Source of the DNA: JBAWAP01 sp049589355
GTDB lineage: Bacteria; Chloroflexota; Anaerolineae; VGOG01
Length of the DNA stretch: 28,814 bases
Direction of reading: 5' to 3'
Assembly: GCA_049589355.1 (NCBI GenBank)
Contig: JBAWAP010000394.1
Location: forward strand, 1-28,814
Shown: positions 22,111 to 28,814 of the stretch, piece by piece
How the letters are laid out: the number at the start of each line of letters is the position of its first letter
Numbering within the stretch: position 1 is the first letter of the stretch
Notes under the pieces: model-generated
Databases searched by the model: none
Seen by the model: the letters and a program-made list of their open reading frames with translations, nothing else
What the model was told of the DNA's origin: nothing
Translations under genes and position numbers: made by a program

Positions 22111-23330
22111 CAGAGGCCCCCTCGCTGATCGTTGCTGCATAGACCCAGGAAAGTATGAGCAGCCACCAAATGCGAGTGATGCTCCGTTACGAATTGTCGT
22201 GCCTTGAGCACTATCCTCTCTCGAAGTTTCTGGTCGTGGATAAGGAGCAGGATGGCTTCAGCAATGGCCAACGGGGCCTTCTCAGGCACTAAAAAACCAG
22301 TTCGTCGGTGAGTGATAATTTCGGCCAGTCCGCCGATAGCCGAGGCGATCACGGGAACTCCCGAAGCCATACTCTCCAGAGCAGCGATGGAAGTGGCCTC
22401 AACGACCCCCGCTGAACTGACCGAAGGGATAAGGGTGACGTTTGCCGTCCGGTATAAGGAGGGCATCTCGTCATGAGGCACGTTGCCCAGCAAACGGATT
22501 GAACTCTCCAGATGGTACTGTCGTATCAGGCCCTCAATGTTCCGACGTTCAGGCCCATCACCAGCCAAGAGCAGCACTAAGGATCGGTACTGCCCCAGTC
22601 GCTCACTTAGAGGAACCATGGCTCTGACTGCATAGATGACACCATTCTTGGCAGTGAGACGGCGCGGGCAGAGAATGACCAGATCATCTGCACCAAGGCG
22701 CCACCGATATCGCTCAGCGGCATCGTCCGGACGAGCAGGCCTAAAGCACTCAACGTTCACAAAGTTGTACAGGATTTGCACTCGTTTGTAGTCAACGGCC
22801 CCGTTGGCTACCGCTAGCACGTGGGTTCGTAGCCGACTATCTACAGTGATGATCTGATCGGCTGAGCAGTAGCCCTGCTTCTCCTCCATCAGGAACCATC
22901 TTTCAGCCCTGGACCCTCGGCGAAGAGCACCGGCGCTCACCAATTCGTTGGTCTGGTCTCCGTGCACGGTAAGTATCGTGCGCACCGTCCCAGGGTAATT
23001 ACTGATAATGTTCTGCGCCATCACATCCTGACAACTCACCACATCGAAGCGTTCCCTCTCCAACAGGCGGTAGATCGCAACAGCCAGCAAGTGTCGCTTG
23101 AGTTGATACTGCCACAGCGTAGCCCTGTCCTTTCCCCAGGGCCCCAGGGCCCGCTTGACTAGGAAGCTAGAGCCACGGATGAGCAGCCGTCTCGGAAGAT
23201 GAAGGTCTGCTTCAGAAACGACCTTTACTTCGTGTCCCAGGGCTCTCAGCCCATCAACCAGGGCTAGTACATGGGTTGACTTGCCACCGGTATGGGGATG
23301 GGGTTCGGAGGCAGCGATCAGAATCTTCAT
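22110..23330 (-). CDS. GT4 glycosyltransferase
   Basis: This 406-aa GT-B transferase opens MKILIAASEPHPHTGGKSTH. Further landmarks are TVHGDQTNELV in the acceptor domain, ILYNFVNVECFRP, VILCPRRLTAKNGVIYAV, LLLAGDGPERRNIEGL and the EX7E motif in EATSIAALESMASGVPVIA. ATG 23330 begins the homologous region; the frame is open to 23354 (MAQSISSN), so the start is a choice. Either way it overlaps the 3' end of the preceding GT-C gene by 77 to 101 bases, unusually long for this locus where other junctions overlap by 1-7 bases. Confidence 0.92.
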   Translation of the reverse strand: MKILIAASEPHPHTGGKSTHVLALVDGLRALGHEVKVVSEADLHLPRRLLIRGSSFLVKRALGPWGKDRATLWQYQLKRHLLAVAIYRLLERERFDVVSCQDVMAQNIISNYPGTVRTILTVHGDQTNELVSAGALRRGSRAERWFLMEEKQGYCSADQIITVDSRLRTHVLAVANGAVDYKRVQILYNFVNVECFRPARPDDAAERYRWRLGADDLVILCPRRLTAKNGVIYAVRAMVPLSERLGQYRSLVLLLAGDGPERRNIEGLIRQYHLESSIRLLGNVPHDEMPSLYRTANVTLIPSVSSAGVVEATSIAALESMASGVPVIASAIGGLAEIITHRRTGFLVPEKAPLAIAEAILLLIHDQKLRERIVLKARQFVTEHHSHLVAAHTFLGLCSNDQRGGL

Positions 23331-24873
23331 GTTTGATGAGATAGACTGCGCCATCTGAGGTTTTTACCACGATTTCGAGGTCAAAGACAGAGCGAAGTTC
23401 CTGGATATTATAGAAGGATAAGAGAGACTCATCATCGAACCAGACAATATATGTATCGTTGCCTGACGCTACAGAAGTCTTTAACTGTTGGAAATCGTCC
23501 ACAGGGCTAAGGAGAGAGTCGTCTCGACTATGTTTTGATGGGCTGGGTCTGGCCGACATTCCAGTAAGGATGTAAATTGCATGGGGAGTATTGCTGTAAA
23601 CTGAGCCACGAAGAGGATGCTGCCTCAGGTAGCTAATAAGCTCAGAATTCATCCATACTGTTGTGGAGTACCCTCCAGCACCATTCCGAATCGAATCTAT
23701 CACAAGGTTTCCACTATACAAAAATGGATAGACAAGCCAAAGACCTAATCCAATAGGTAAGAAAACGTTCAAAGTTTGTTTGGGAAAATGCACGCTAGGA
23801 AACAACTGCTGTATATTGTCAAGTGTAAAGAGAACCAGCAACATTAACGGTACATAGATTGGCGCCAAAAGCCTATGGTTGATAGGGTCAAAAGCAATTC
23901 TTGCTGCCGAGGCAATCAAGCCACTTGTGTACAGAAGTATGAAGTAGACCAATGGCATGATTCTTAATGAACTCGCCCGATTATTTTGATTCCACCGTGG
24001 AAGAACTTGAAAGATGGCAATCCCCGATATGAACAACAACACGATCAGTAGAATTCTTAAGATAGCCGGTATGATCGGGGGTAAAAACCATTTGCTTACA
24101 GTATTGAGTGTGAAATACAGGTCCTGCATCAGTGTGTGAGGTGACAGCCCGCGCTCTCCTACCAATGCAGAAACAACCGTGTAGTCTCTTATGACCCAAG
24201 CGGTTAGTGGAAAGGTGGAGATAAAGGCAAACAGGGTTGCCTGAATCAGTTTTGTAATAGTAGTTATGTTTCGATTGAATAGCAATAGTGCTACCAAGCC
24301 TGTTAAGATAACCGTGACCCCTATATAGCGGGTTAGACTGGCAAGCGCAGCGAAAATGGCTGAAAGCAAGAGTAATAGCGGTTTGCCACTCTTTAGAAAC
24401 TGTTGCATCACAAATATAAACAGGAGCATGAACAACACGAAGAGCGGTTCAGTCCAGGCAAATACCGACACATAGATCAGCGGTCTTGACAATAGAATAG
24501 CAACTGAGCCAAGTAATACGAGTGGAAGAGAACGAATATTGTTCAGGAGCCAAAGACCAGAAACCAATACCATCAATCCAAATGAAATGGCGTTGACATA
24601 CCGGACAGAATCAAGCGGGTCAAACCCGCCAAGGCCAATCAATGCTAACAACGTCGGAAACAAAGGCGGCCAATCGCCGAATGGCCTCCCATCATGTCTG
24701 GTGTATCCCTTACCGGACAGCAGGTTTCTTGCTGTCGAGATATAAGCCACTGAATCTGGGGAGATACCTGCCCCATATCGGGATGTACAAATAACCACGA
24801 GTAGAATACCTACTAGGCTCAACATTAGCAAAAAGTAGATGATTCTAGTCGCAGGCCTCCTCGCAATCAGCAC
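23254..24873 (-). CDS. GT-C fold membrane glycosyltransferase/mannosyltransferase-like
   Basis: This 539-aa protein has about ten membrane helices. The early extracytoplasmic loop ISPDSVAYISTARNLLSGKGY and DWPPLFPTLLALIGL is typical of GT39/ArnT-like polyprenyl-phosphate sugar transferases, whose acidic residue before the Ser is catalytic. A soluble tail follows at about residues 420-520. It starts at GTG 24873 and overlaps the preceding methyltransferase by seven bases. The homologous-looking end is VYLIKHE; the remaining residues (SDRCLRTPSPYRW and so on) lie inside the next gene and may come from a lost stop codon. Three 60-base stretches that I counted have 35-42% G+C, against 57% in the neighbouring transferase, suggesting a foreign origin. 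Confidence 0.85.
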   Translation of the reverse strand: MLIARRPATRIIYFLLMLSLVGILLVVICTSRYGAGISPDSVAYISTARNLLSGKGYTRHDGRPFGDWPPLFPTLLALIGLGGFDPLDSVRYVNAISFGLMVLVSGLWLLNNIRSLPLVLLGSVAILLSRPLIYVSVFAWTEPLFVLFMLLFIFVMQQFLKSGKPLLLLLSAIFAALASLTRYIGVTVILTGLVALLLFNRNITTITKLIQATLFAFISTFPLTAWVIRDYTVVSALVGERGLSPHTLMQDLYFTLNTVSKWFLPPIIPAILRILLIVLLFISGIAIFQVLPRWNQNNRASSLRIMPLVYFILLYTSGLIASAARIAFDPINHRLLAPIYVPLMLLVLFTLDNIQQLFPSVHFPKQTLNVFLPIGLGLWLVYPFLYSGNLVIDSIRNGAGGYSTTVWMNSELISYLRQHPLRGSVYSNTPHAIYILTGMSARPSPSKHSRDDSLLSPVDDFQQLKTSVASGNDTYIVWFDDESLLSFYNIQELRSVFDLEIVVKTSDGAVYLIKHEDSDRCLRTPSPYRWQVNPCTSPG

Positions 24874-25652
24874 CTGATTTCTCCCCTTCTACATGCACGG
24901 ATGTACGATGCAAAGGTGAAATATCTATACGGTGTTTTCGCCGCCAGGCGATCTAGGCGTCGAAACCAAGGCAAAGAGAATCTGGGTGGAAACAGCGTGT
25001 GCTGCTTGACCTTCAAGACGCCAATGAACGTGTCGCCTTGTATCTCCTCCACCTGGAATCCCGACTCCTTCACCAGATTGGCATACCAGAACGGGGAGCG
25101 ATACCGCATAATAGATCTCTGTCTTCGCTGGCCCATCAATCGCCCGGCCCAATCGGTCACGAAGAATCGCAACGAGTGAAACAGACTGTAGTAGAGCAGC
25201 AGAAGATTGTTGTTGACCGTGACGAAAATCCCACCCGGTTTCAGGACACGGGCAAACTCTCGAATCACTTGCTGAGGAGATTCTACATGGACCAGAACAC
25301 CGACACAAACGATCTTGTTGAAGGAGCCCTCGTAGAATGGCAGATTCTCGATGTCGGCAATCGCACCAATGAAGTCTCCCTGTAGCTCTCGGTTGCAGTA
25401 GGTAATCATTTTTCTCGATATATCAACCCCGACCACCCTAGCTCCCCTGGACAAGAATCGCTCAGCCAGCCGACCGTAACCGCACCCGGCGTCCAGAATT
25501 ACATCATCCGGCCCTGGATCTATCAGTTGCTCGATAATGGCCAGTTCGCGCTCGGCAGTGTACTCGCTGAACCGTGTTTGTTTATAGCACTCCTGCCACG
25601 ACGCCGGTGTCCATGGCTCACGCTCATAATAGTAGCGATGCACTTTTCCCAT
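24867..25652 (-). CDS. Class I SAM-dependent methyltransferase
   Basis: This 261-aa enzyme has motif I VILDAGCGYG (51-60), VVGVDIS, the Asp in AIADIENLPF, and motif IV region FNKIVCVGVLVHVESP followed by the LKPGGIFVTVNN strand. The C-terminal part (FRFFVTDWAGRLM and on) is basic and aromatic, as in enzymes acting on lipid- or glycan-linked substrates. ATG 25652 is used; the preceding TTG is in frame. It lies 24 bases after csaB. A role in methylating the growing glycan or its terminus is inferred from context. Confidence 0.9.
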   Translation of the reverse strand: MGKVHRYYYEREPWTPASWQECYKQTRFSEYTAERELAIIEQLIDPGPDDVILDAGCGYGRLAERFLSRGARVVGVDISRKMITYCNRELQGDFIGAIADIENLPFYEGSFNKIVCVGVLVHVESPQQVIREFARVLKPGGIFVTVNNNLLLLYYSLFHSLRFFVTDWAGRLMGQRRQRSIMRYRSPFWYANLVKESGFQVEEIQGDTFIGVLKVKQHTLFPPRFSLPWFRRLDRLAAKTPYRYFTFASYIRACRRGEIRC

Positions 25653-25676
25653 CAAGTCCCATCCGAGACGTAAGGT

Positions 25677-26945
25677 TCAACCACCCCGCAACGCTAGAAA
25701 GTCGGCGACCAGGGTCGCGTTGAGTCGTGCTTGCGCTCGAAGGTGCTCTACAGAGGTCGCTATCTGTGCACGTATCGCCTCTTGCCGTGCCCAGACAGAG
25801 CAAACAGTGTCAACCAATGCCTCAGGGCACAACTCGTCCATTTCCAGCCCGGCATCCTCCTGGCCGATGCTCTCCAGGAATGCTCTGACCTTTGGGTCGT
25901 AGATGATGCCCACGACTGGAGTTGACGTGGCCACGGCAAGGATCAGAGCGTGGAGCCGCATGGCCACCACCAGATCCATCGCTCCCAGGGCACCCGTCAC
26001 CACGCTGGGATCCAGACCACGGGGTAAGCGGCGTGCCCATTCTCTATGCTTCATCTGAACAATGACCCGATCGGTGCAGGCGGCGTCGTCGAAAGGCTCA
26101 GCGTAGTCTTGCATGGGCACGAACACCAACTCCGCATCTAGCCAACGAACCAGTCCGTCGGCTGCTTCTGCTATGTCGCGCTCCCATTTCGCCTGGCGCT
26201 CTGCCGCAGCCCCTTTGTTGATCATAGCGTACGGATACCAGCTTCGCAGGGCCAAGCCAATACGAGGGCGTCTATCATTTGATACACCAGCCTGGGATAA
26301 GACCCCTGACACCTCCTCAGAAGAAGCGGGTGAGATCAAGATAGCAGGGTCGGCCGTGACCTGGATCCGGTTGGCTGGCACCTGAAACTGTGAGAGGATG
26401 GCCTGTGAAGATGGATCTCTGACGGTGATCAGGGCCACTTGTCTTGCTATCCTCTCTAATAACAGCCTCCCCAGACGGGTGGTGACAGGGCCAATGCCCA
26501 CAGCATACAGGACTACAAGCTTGCCTAGCGCTCGGGCCAGACCGATTTCTATCGCCCACTGGGAGATGGGCCAGCCAAAGAGGTAGAGCTTCTCCAGCCA
26601 CATGGCTTTGGCTGTGTTGACGCGGTCGTAGAGTAACCCGCCGCCACCGGCGATGAAGACATCGGCCTGGCGCATCTGTCGGATCAACTCCCAGGTTTGA
26701 GCACGGCCGGTTCGGGATAGGCCAAACGCGACCATTTGGCGCAAACTGGGTAGGAAGAGAACCCGGTGGGCGGCCTGGACTCCATGCTGGGTTCGGGTTA
26801 GTGCCGGATTTCCTGAGAGGACGACGAAGTCGGCATCGGGAATGGCCTCGCGCAGAGCGAGAAGCATCCCTCTGAGAATGGCTTCGTCGCCGATGTTACC
26901 GTAACCATAAGCCCCAGAGATGAGGAGACGTGGACACTTTGTCAT
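25677..26945 (-). CDS. csaB: CsaB-type polysaccharide pyruvyl transferase
   Basis: CsaB adds ketal-linked pyruvate from phosphoenolpyruvate to cell-wall glycans, which in other bacteria creates the anchor for SLH-domain S-layer proteins. The 422-aa protein has the signature start ISGAYGYGNIGDEAIL (9-24), VFIAGGGGLLYD, YAVGIGPVTTRLGR, the strand VRDPSSQAIL, VTADPAI and the donor-site motif VAMRLHALILA near residue 335. ATG 26945 overlaps the stop of the preceding transferase (ATGA). Its presence suggests that the product of this locus is a pyruvylated cell-surface or secondary wall polysaccharide. No SLH protein is in the window. Confidence 0.94.
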   Translation of the reverse strand: MTKCPRLLISGAYGYGNIGDEAILRGMLLALREAIPDADFVVLSGNPALTRTQHGVQAAHRVLFLPSLRQMVAFGLSRTGRAQTWELIRQMRQADVFIAGGGGLLYDRVNTAKAMWLEKLYLFGWPISQWAIEIGLARALGKLVVLYAVGIGPVTTRLGRLLLERIARQVALITVRDPSSQAILSQFQVPANRIQVTADPAILISPASSEEVSGVLSQAGVSNDRRPRIGLALRSWYPYAMINKGAAAERQAKWERDIAEAADGLVRWLDAELVFVPMQDYAEPFDDAACTDRVIVQMKHREWARRLPRGLDPSVVTGALGAMDLVVAMRLHALILAVATSTPVVGIIYDPKVRAFLESIGQEDAGLEMDELCPEALVDTVCSVWARQEAIRAQIATSVEHLRAQARLNATLVADFLALRGG

Positions 26946-28063
26946 GCCAGGTGATGATATAAGGCGATCAGATCAGGAACATAGTGTTCCATGATATACT
27001 GGTTTCTGTCCCCAACAGTGTAGCTATCCGCCAGCTTCTCCCTGATCTCACTGACATCTTGAACAACAAACCCGCAGTTGTGAGATGATACAAAGTCTAC
27101 CAGAGCTTTGTAGGGTCCCACAATCACCGGCACCCCGCTGGCCAAATAATCGAACAACTTGCTGGGCAGGGATGCATCGAAGAATCGCTCTCTTGCCCCC
27201 CGATACCAGAGGACCAACCCGTAGTCATACTGGGTAAGCTGGATCAGAAGCTCTCGGTAGGGCAGGGAACCGTGATGATGCAAACAAGGGTAATCCGCAC
27301 AAGCCTGGAGCAGCGACGCTTTGAAAGCGCTGGCCTGATAAGTATACAGGTGAACGTGCAGGCCCTGGTCCGCCACCTGGCGGAGGCAATCTAGCTTGGG
27401 TTGGTTAATATGGCCAACGAAAACCACGTGGCCCCCACCGTCCAGAGCGGAGAGCTTGGTCAACGATCGCTGCGGCACATCAGCGGCTGGGACAGCGTTA
27501 GGAACCACAAGTGTCTCTCCCCGGATGTTGTAAAGCTCATGGGCAATCTCAAGCATGTGTGGCGAATTGAAGATGAGAGCGTCTGCCCGCTCAAAGACAA
27601 ACTTCTCGTACCGGAGACGACGCCGATGCGCATATTTACCCCTCAAGCTGAATGAGGGCCAGCGGGACACGTCTTGCTTCTGTGAGAAGATGGAGTAAAA
27701 ATCGGAGACATCGTGAACCACCGGCAGGTCAGTATAACGGATGGCATAGTAGCCAAGATAATCTAGATTCTGGGTCTGGATGATGTCCGTCTTTAACGTA
27801 TCGGTGATTCTTGCCAACTCCTGCCCAGCCGACGACTCATCAGTAAAGTGATACCAGGCTCGTCCGAACAAACTCCTCGGCCTCTTTCGCCAGTAGCTGA
27901 TAGGGCCAATAGTATGGCCCATCTTCTCGAAAAGGCGGTTGTACTCTGGCGTATCCACAAGAACGGTGTAACGAATGCTCGAGTCGCAATTCATCACCGC
28001 CACGCTGATCCGATAGTCACGGACCGAAGGCAGAGCTTGTAGGCTGGTAATTCGGACAGTCAT
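26942..28063 (-). CDS. GT4-like glycosyltransferase
   Basis: This 373-aa protein opens MTVRITSLQALPSVRDYRIS. The GT-B layout is visible: DIIQTQNLDYLGYYAI, the acceptor-side VVHDVSDFYS, ALIFNSPHMLEIA and TLVVPNAVP, then the donor domain with VVFVGHINQPKLDCL and SLPSKLFDYLASGVPVIVGP in place of the classical EX7E segment. It is a divergent GT4-type transferase. ATG 28063 forms an ATGA overlap with the flippase gene; the frame is open to GTG 28084. Neither has a strong ribosome site, consistent with translational coupling. Confidence 0.82.
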   Translation of the reverse strand: MTVRITSLQALPSVRDYRISVAVMNCDSSIRYTVLVDTPEYNRLFEKMGHTIGPISYWRKRPRSLFGRAWYHFTDESSAGQELARITDTLKTDIIQTQNLDYLGYYAIRYTDLPVVHDVSDFYSIFSQKQDVSRWPSFSLRGKYAHRRRLRYEKFVFERADALIFNSPHMLEIAHELYNIRGETLVVPNAVPAADVPQRSLTKLSALDGGGHVVFVGHINQPKLDCLRQVADQGLHVHLYTYQASAFKASLLQACADYPCLHHHGSLPYRELLIQLTQYDYGLVLWYRGARERFFDASLPSKLFDYLASGVPVIVGPYKALVDFVSSHNCGFVVQDVSEIREKLADSYTVGDRNQYIMEHYVPDLIALYHHLA

Positions 28064-28814
28064 GGGGAAGTACGTACTGACCACATCGAGAGCAGAAACC
28101 GGCAGTCATCACTCGTGATCACACCTAGCCGCCAGACCAAATAGCTAAATCCGGCCAGTATGGCCAGGTTTCGGGCCACGACCAGAGGCAACGTAGGTGG
28201 CACGATACACTGGGCCAAGAAAATGGCTACCAGGTCTATAGCCAGCACCATAATGACTTTGCTCTCAGGTCGAAGGCCGAAGGCCCATAGAACGAAAAGA
28301 GCATTGAGAACCGTGATGCATAGTAGGTTTGACACCTTGGCGATAGCAATACCGTTCAGCCCTAGGCGGTCGACGAGCATCAGGGACAGGAAGATCTGTG
28401 TCGTCGAACCAATCAGGCCACTTACAGCGCCCCAACCGACTCGCCCCGTGGCAACGATCATGCTGCTGTTAACCGTGGAGATAGCAGACAGGATGAAGAC
28501 GCTGGACAGGATCGCCAGGACAGAAGAAGTAGCAACGTATGCCTCACCGAACAATCCCAGGATCTGCCGCGAGAAGAGGATCAAGATCAAAGCGACAGTG
28601 CTGGTGCCCAGGACTCCATAGCGTGTGAGTCGAGCATAGACAAATCGTATGTATTGCTCTTCCCGCTTGGCCAATAGGTTAGAAAAAAGAGGCAACATCG
28701 TCTGTGTGAGGATCAGAGGCATCCAGCGCACGCATTGGGCCGTCACCAAAGGGGCGCGGTATAGGCCCAGCTCCGAGAGATCAAAGCGACTCACGACAAA
28801 GGCCTGATCAAAGC
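28060..28814 (-). CDS. Wzx-type polysaccharide flippase, 5' part missing
   Basis: This is the C-terminal half of a MATE/MOP-superfamily exporter that flips lipid-linked repeat units across the membrane. The frame runs to the right edge (reading FDQAFVVSRFDLSELGLYRA), so the start lies outside. Visible features are PLILTQTMLPLFSNLLAKRE, then a series of helices (GTSTVALILILFSRQILGLFG, TSSVLAILSSVFILSAIST) and the pair of final helices. About 250 residues are present of an expected 420-480. It is the first gene visible in the minus-strand locus. Confidence 0.9.
   Translation of the reverse strand, partial: FDQAFVVSRFDLSELGLYRAPLVTAQCVRWMPLILTQTMLPLFSNLLAKREEQYIRFVYARLTRYGVLGTSTVALILILFSRQILGLFGEAYVATSSVLAILSSVFILSAISTVNSSMIVATGRVGWGAVSGLIGSTTQIFLSLMLVDRLGLNGIAIAKVSNLLCITVLNALFVLWAFGLRPESKVIMVLAIDLVAIFLAQCIVPPTLPLVVARNLAILAGFSYLVWRLGVITSDDCRFLLSMWSVRTSP

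Noticed and set aside
19768..28814. Biosynthetic gene cluster for a secondary metabolite
   Set aside because: All genes are glycan assembly, modification or export functions; no polyketide, peptide-synthetase or RiPP enzyme is present.

Overview
The window is about 28.8 kb of moderately GC-rich bacterial DNA dominated by surface-polysaccharide genes. Gene content (CsaB-type pyruvyl transferase, TPR-fused O-antigen ligase, WcaJ-like sugar transferase, UPF0104 flippase, MazEF, REC-GAF-PAS kinase) and abundant short interspersed and heptamer repeats resemble Chloroflexota (Anaerolineae-like) genomes. This taxonomic reading is inference; there is no rRNA or marker gene to prove it.

Region 1 (1-10059, + strand) is a damaged polysaccharide locus. 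It holds the tail of an unknown gene, a methyltransferase broken by TAA, an intact GT4 transferase, an O-antigen ligase broken by TAG, and relics of a flippase and of sugar transferases. Between the relics lies an intact pair: a 134-aa unknown protein and a C39-like cysteine peptidase. A small unknown gene and a MazE-like antitoxin follow, then a mazF split by a 27-bp palindromic insertion and a frameshifted flippase. The region ends with an intact GT2 transferase and an intact polyprenyl-phosphate sugar-1-phosphate transferase.

Region 2 (10060-13271, + strand) starts with a repeat-rich 377-bp intergenic stretch. It is followed by a 944-codon O-antigen ligase/TPR protein carrying four in-frame heptamer arrays.

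Region 3 (13340-17827, - strand) is a probable operon: deoxynucleoside kinase, lgt, a hybrid REC-GAF-PAS histidine kinase and an OmpR-type regulator. It is driven by a near-consensus promoter.

Region 4 (17917-19789) holds a YbaK-like deacylase whose best start is an ATA codon, a decayed cyclase-like gene, and a SUMF1/FGE-fold lipoprotein without catalytic cysteines.

Region 5 (19768-28814, - strand) is a second, intact, tightly packed locus. In transcription order it has a Wzx-type flippase (cut by the window edge), a GT4-like transferase, csaB, a methyltransferase, a low-GC GT-C membrane transferase and three GT4 transferases. Several junctions overlap by 1 to 7 bases.

Biologically, regions 1, 2 and 5 encode lipid-linked sugar priming, chain extension, export and polymerisation/ligation. 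Pyruvylation and methylation modify the glycan. The strongest unusual signal is not a new enzyme but pervasive small-repeat activity: a palindrome that breaks mazF, repeats that rewrite C-termini of a kinase and a flippase, and heptamer arrays kept in frame inside a membrane protein. This occurs in a locus where several genes have been lost while a second locus remains intact.
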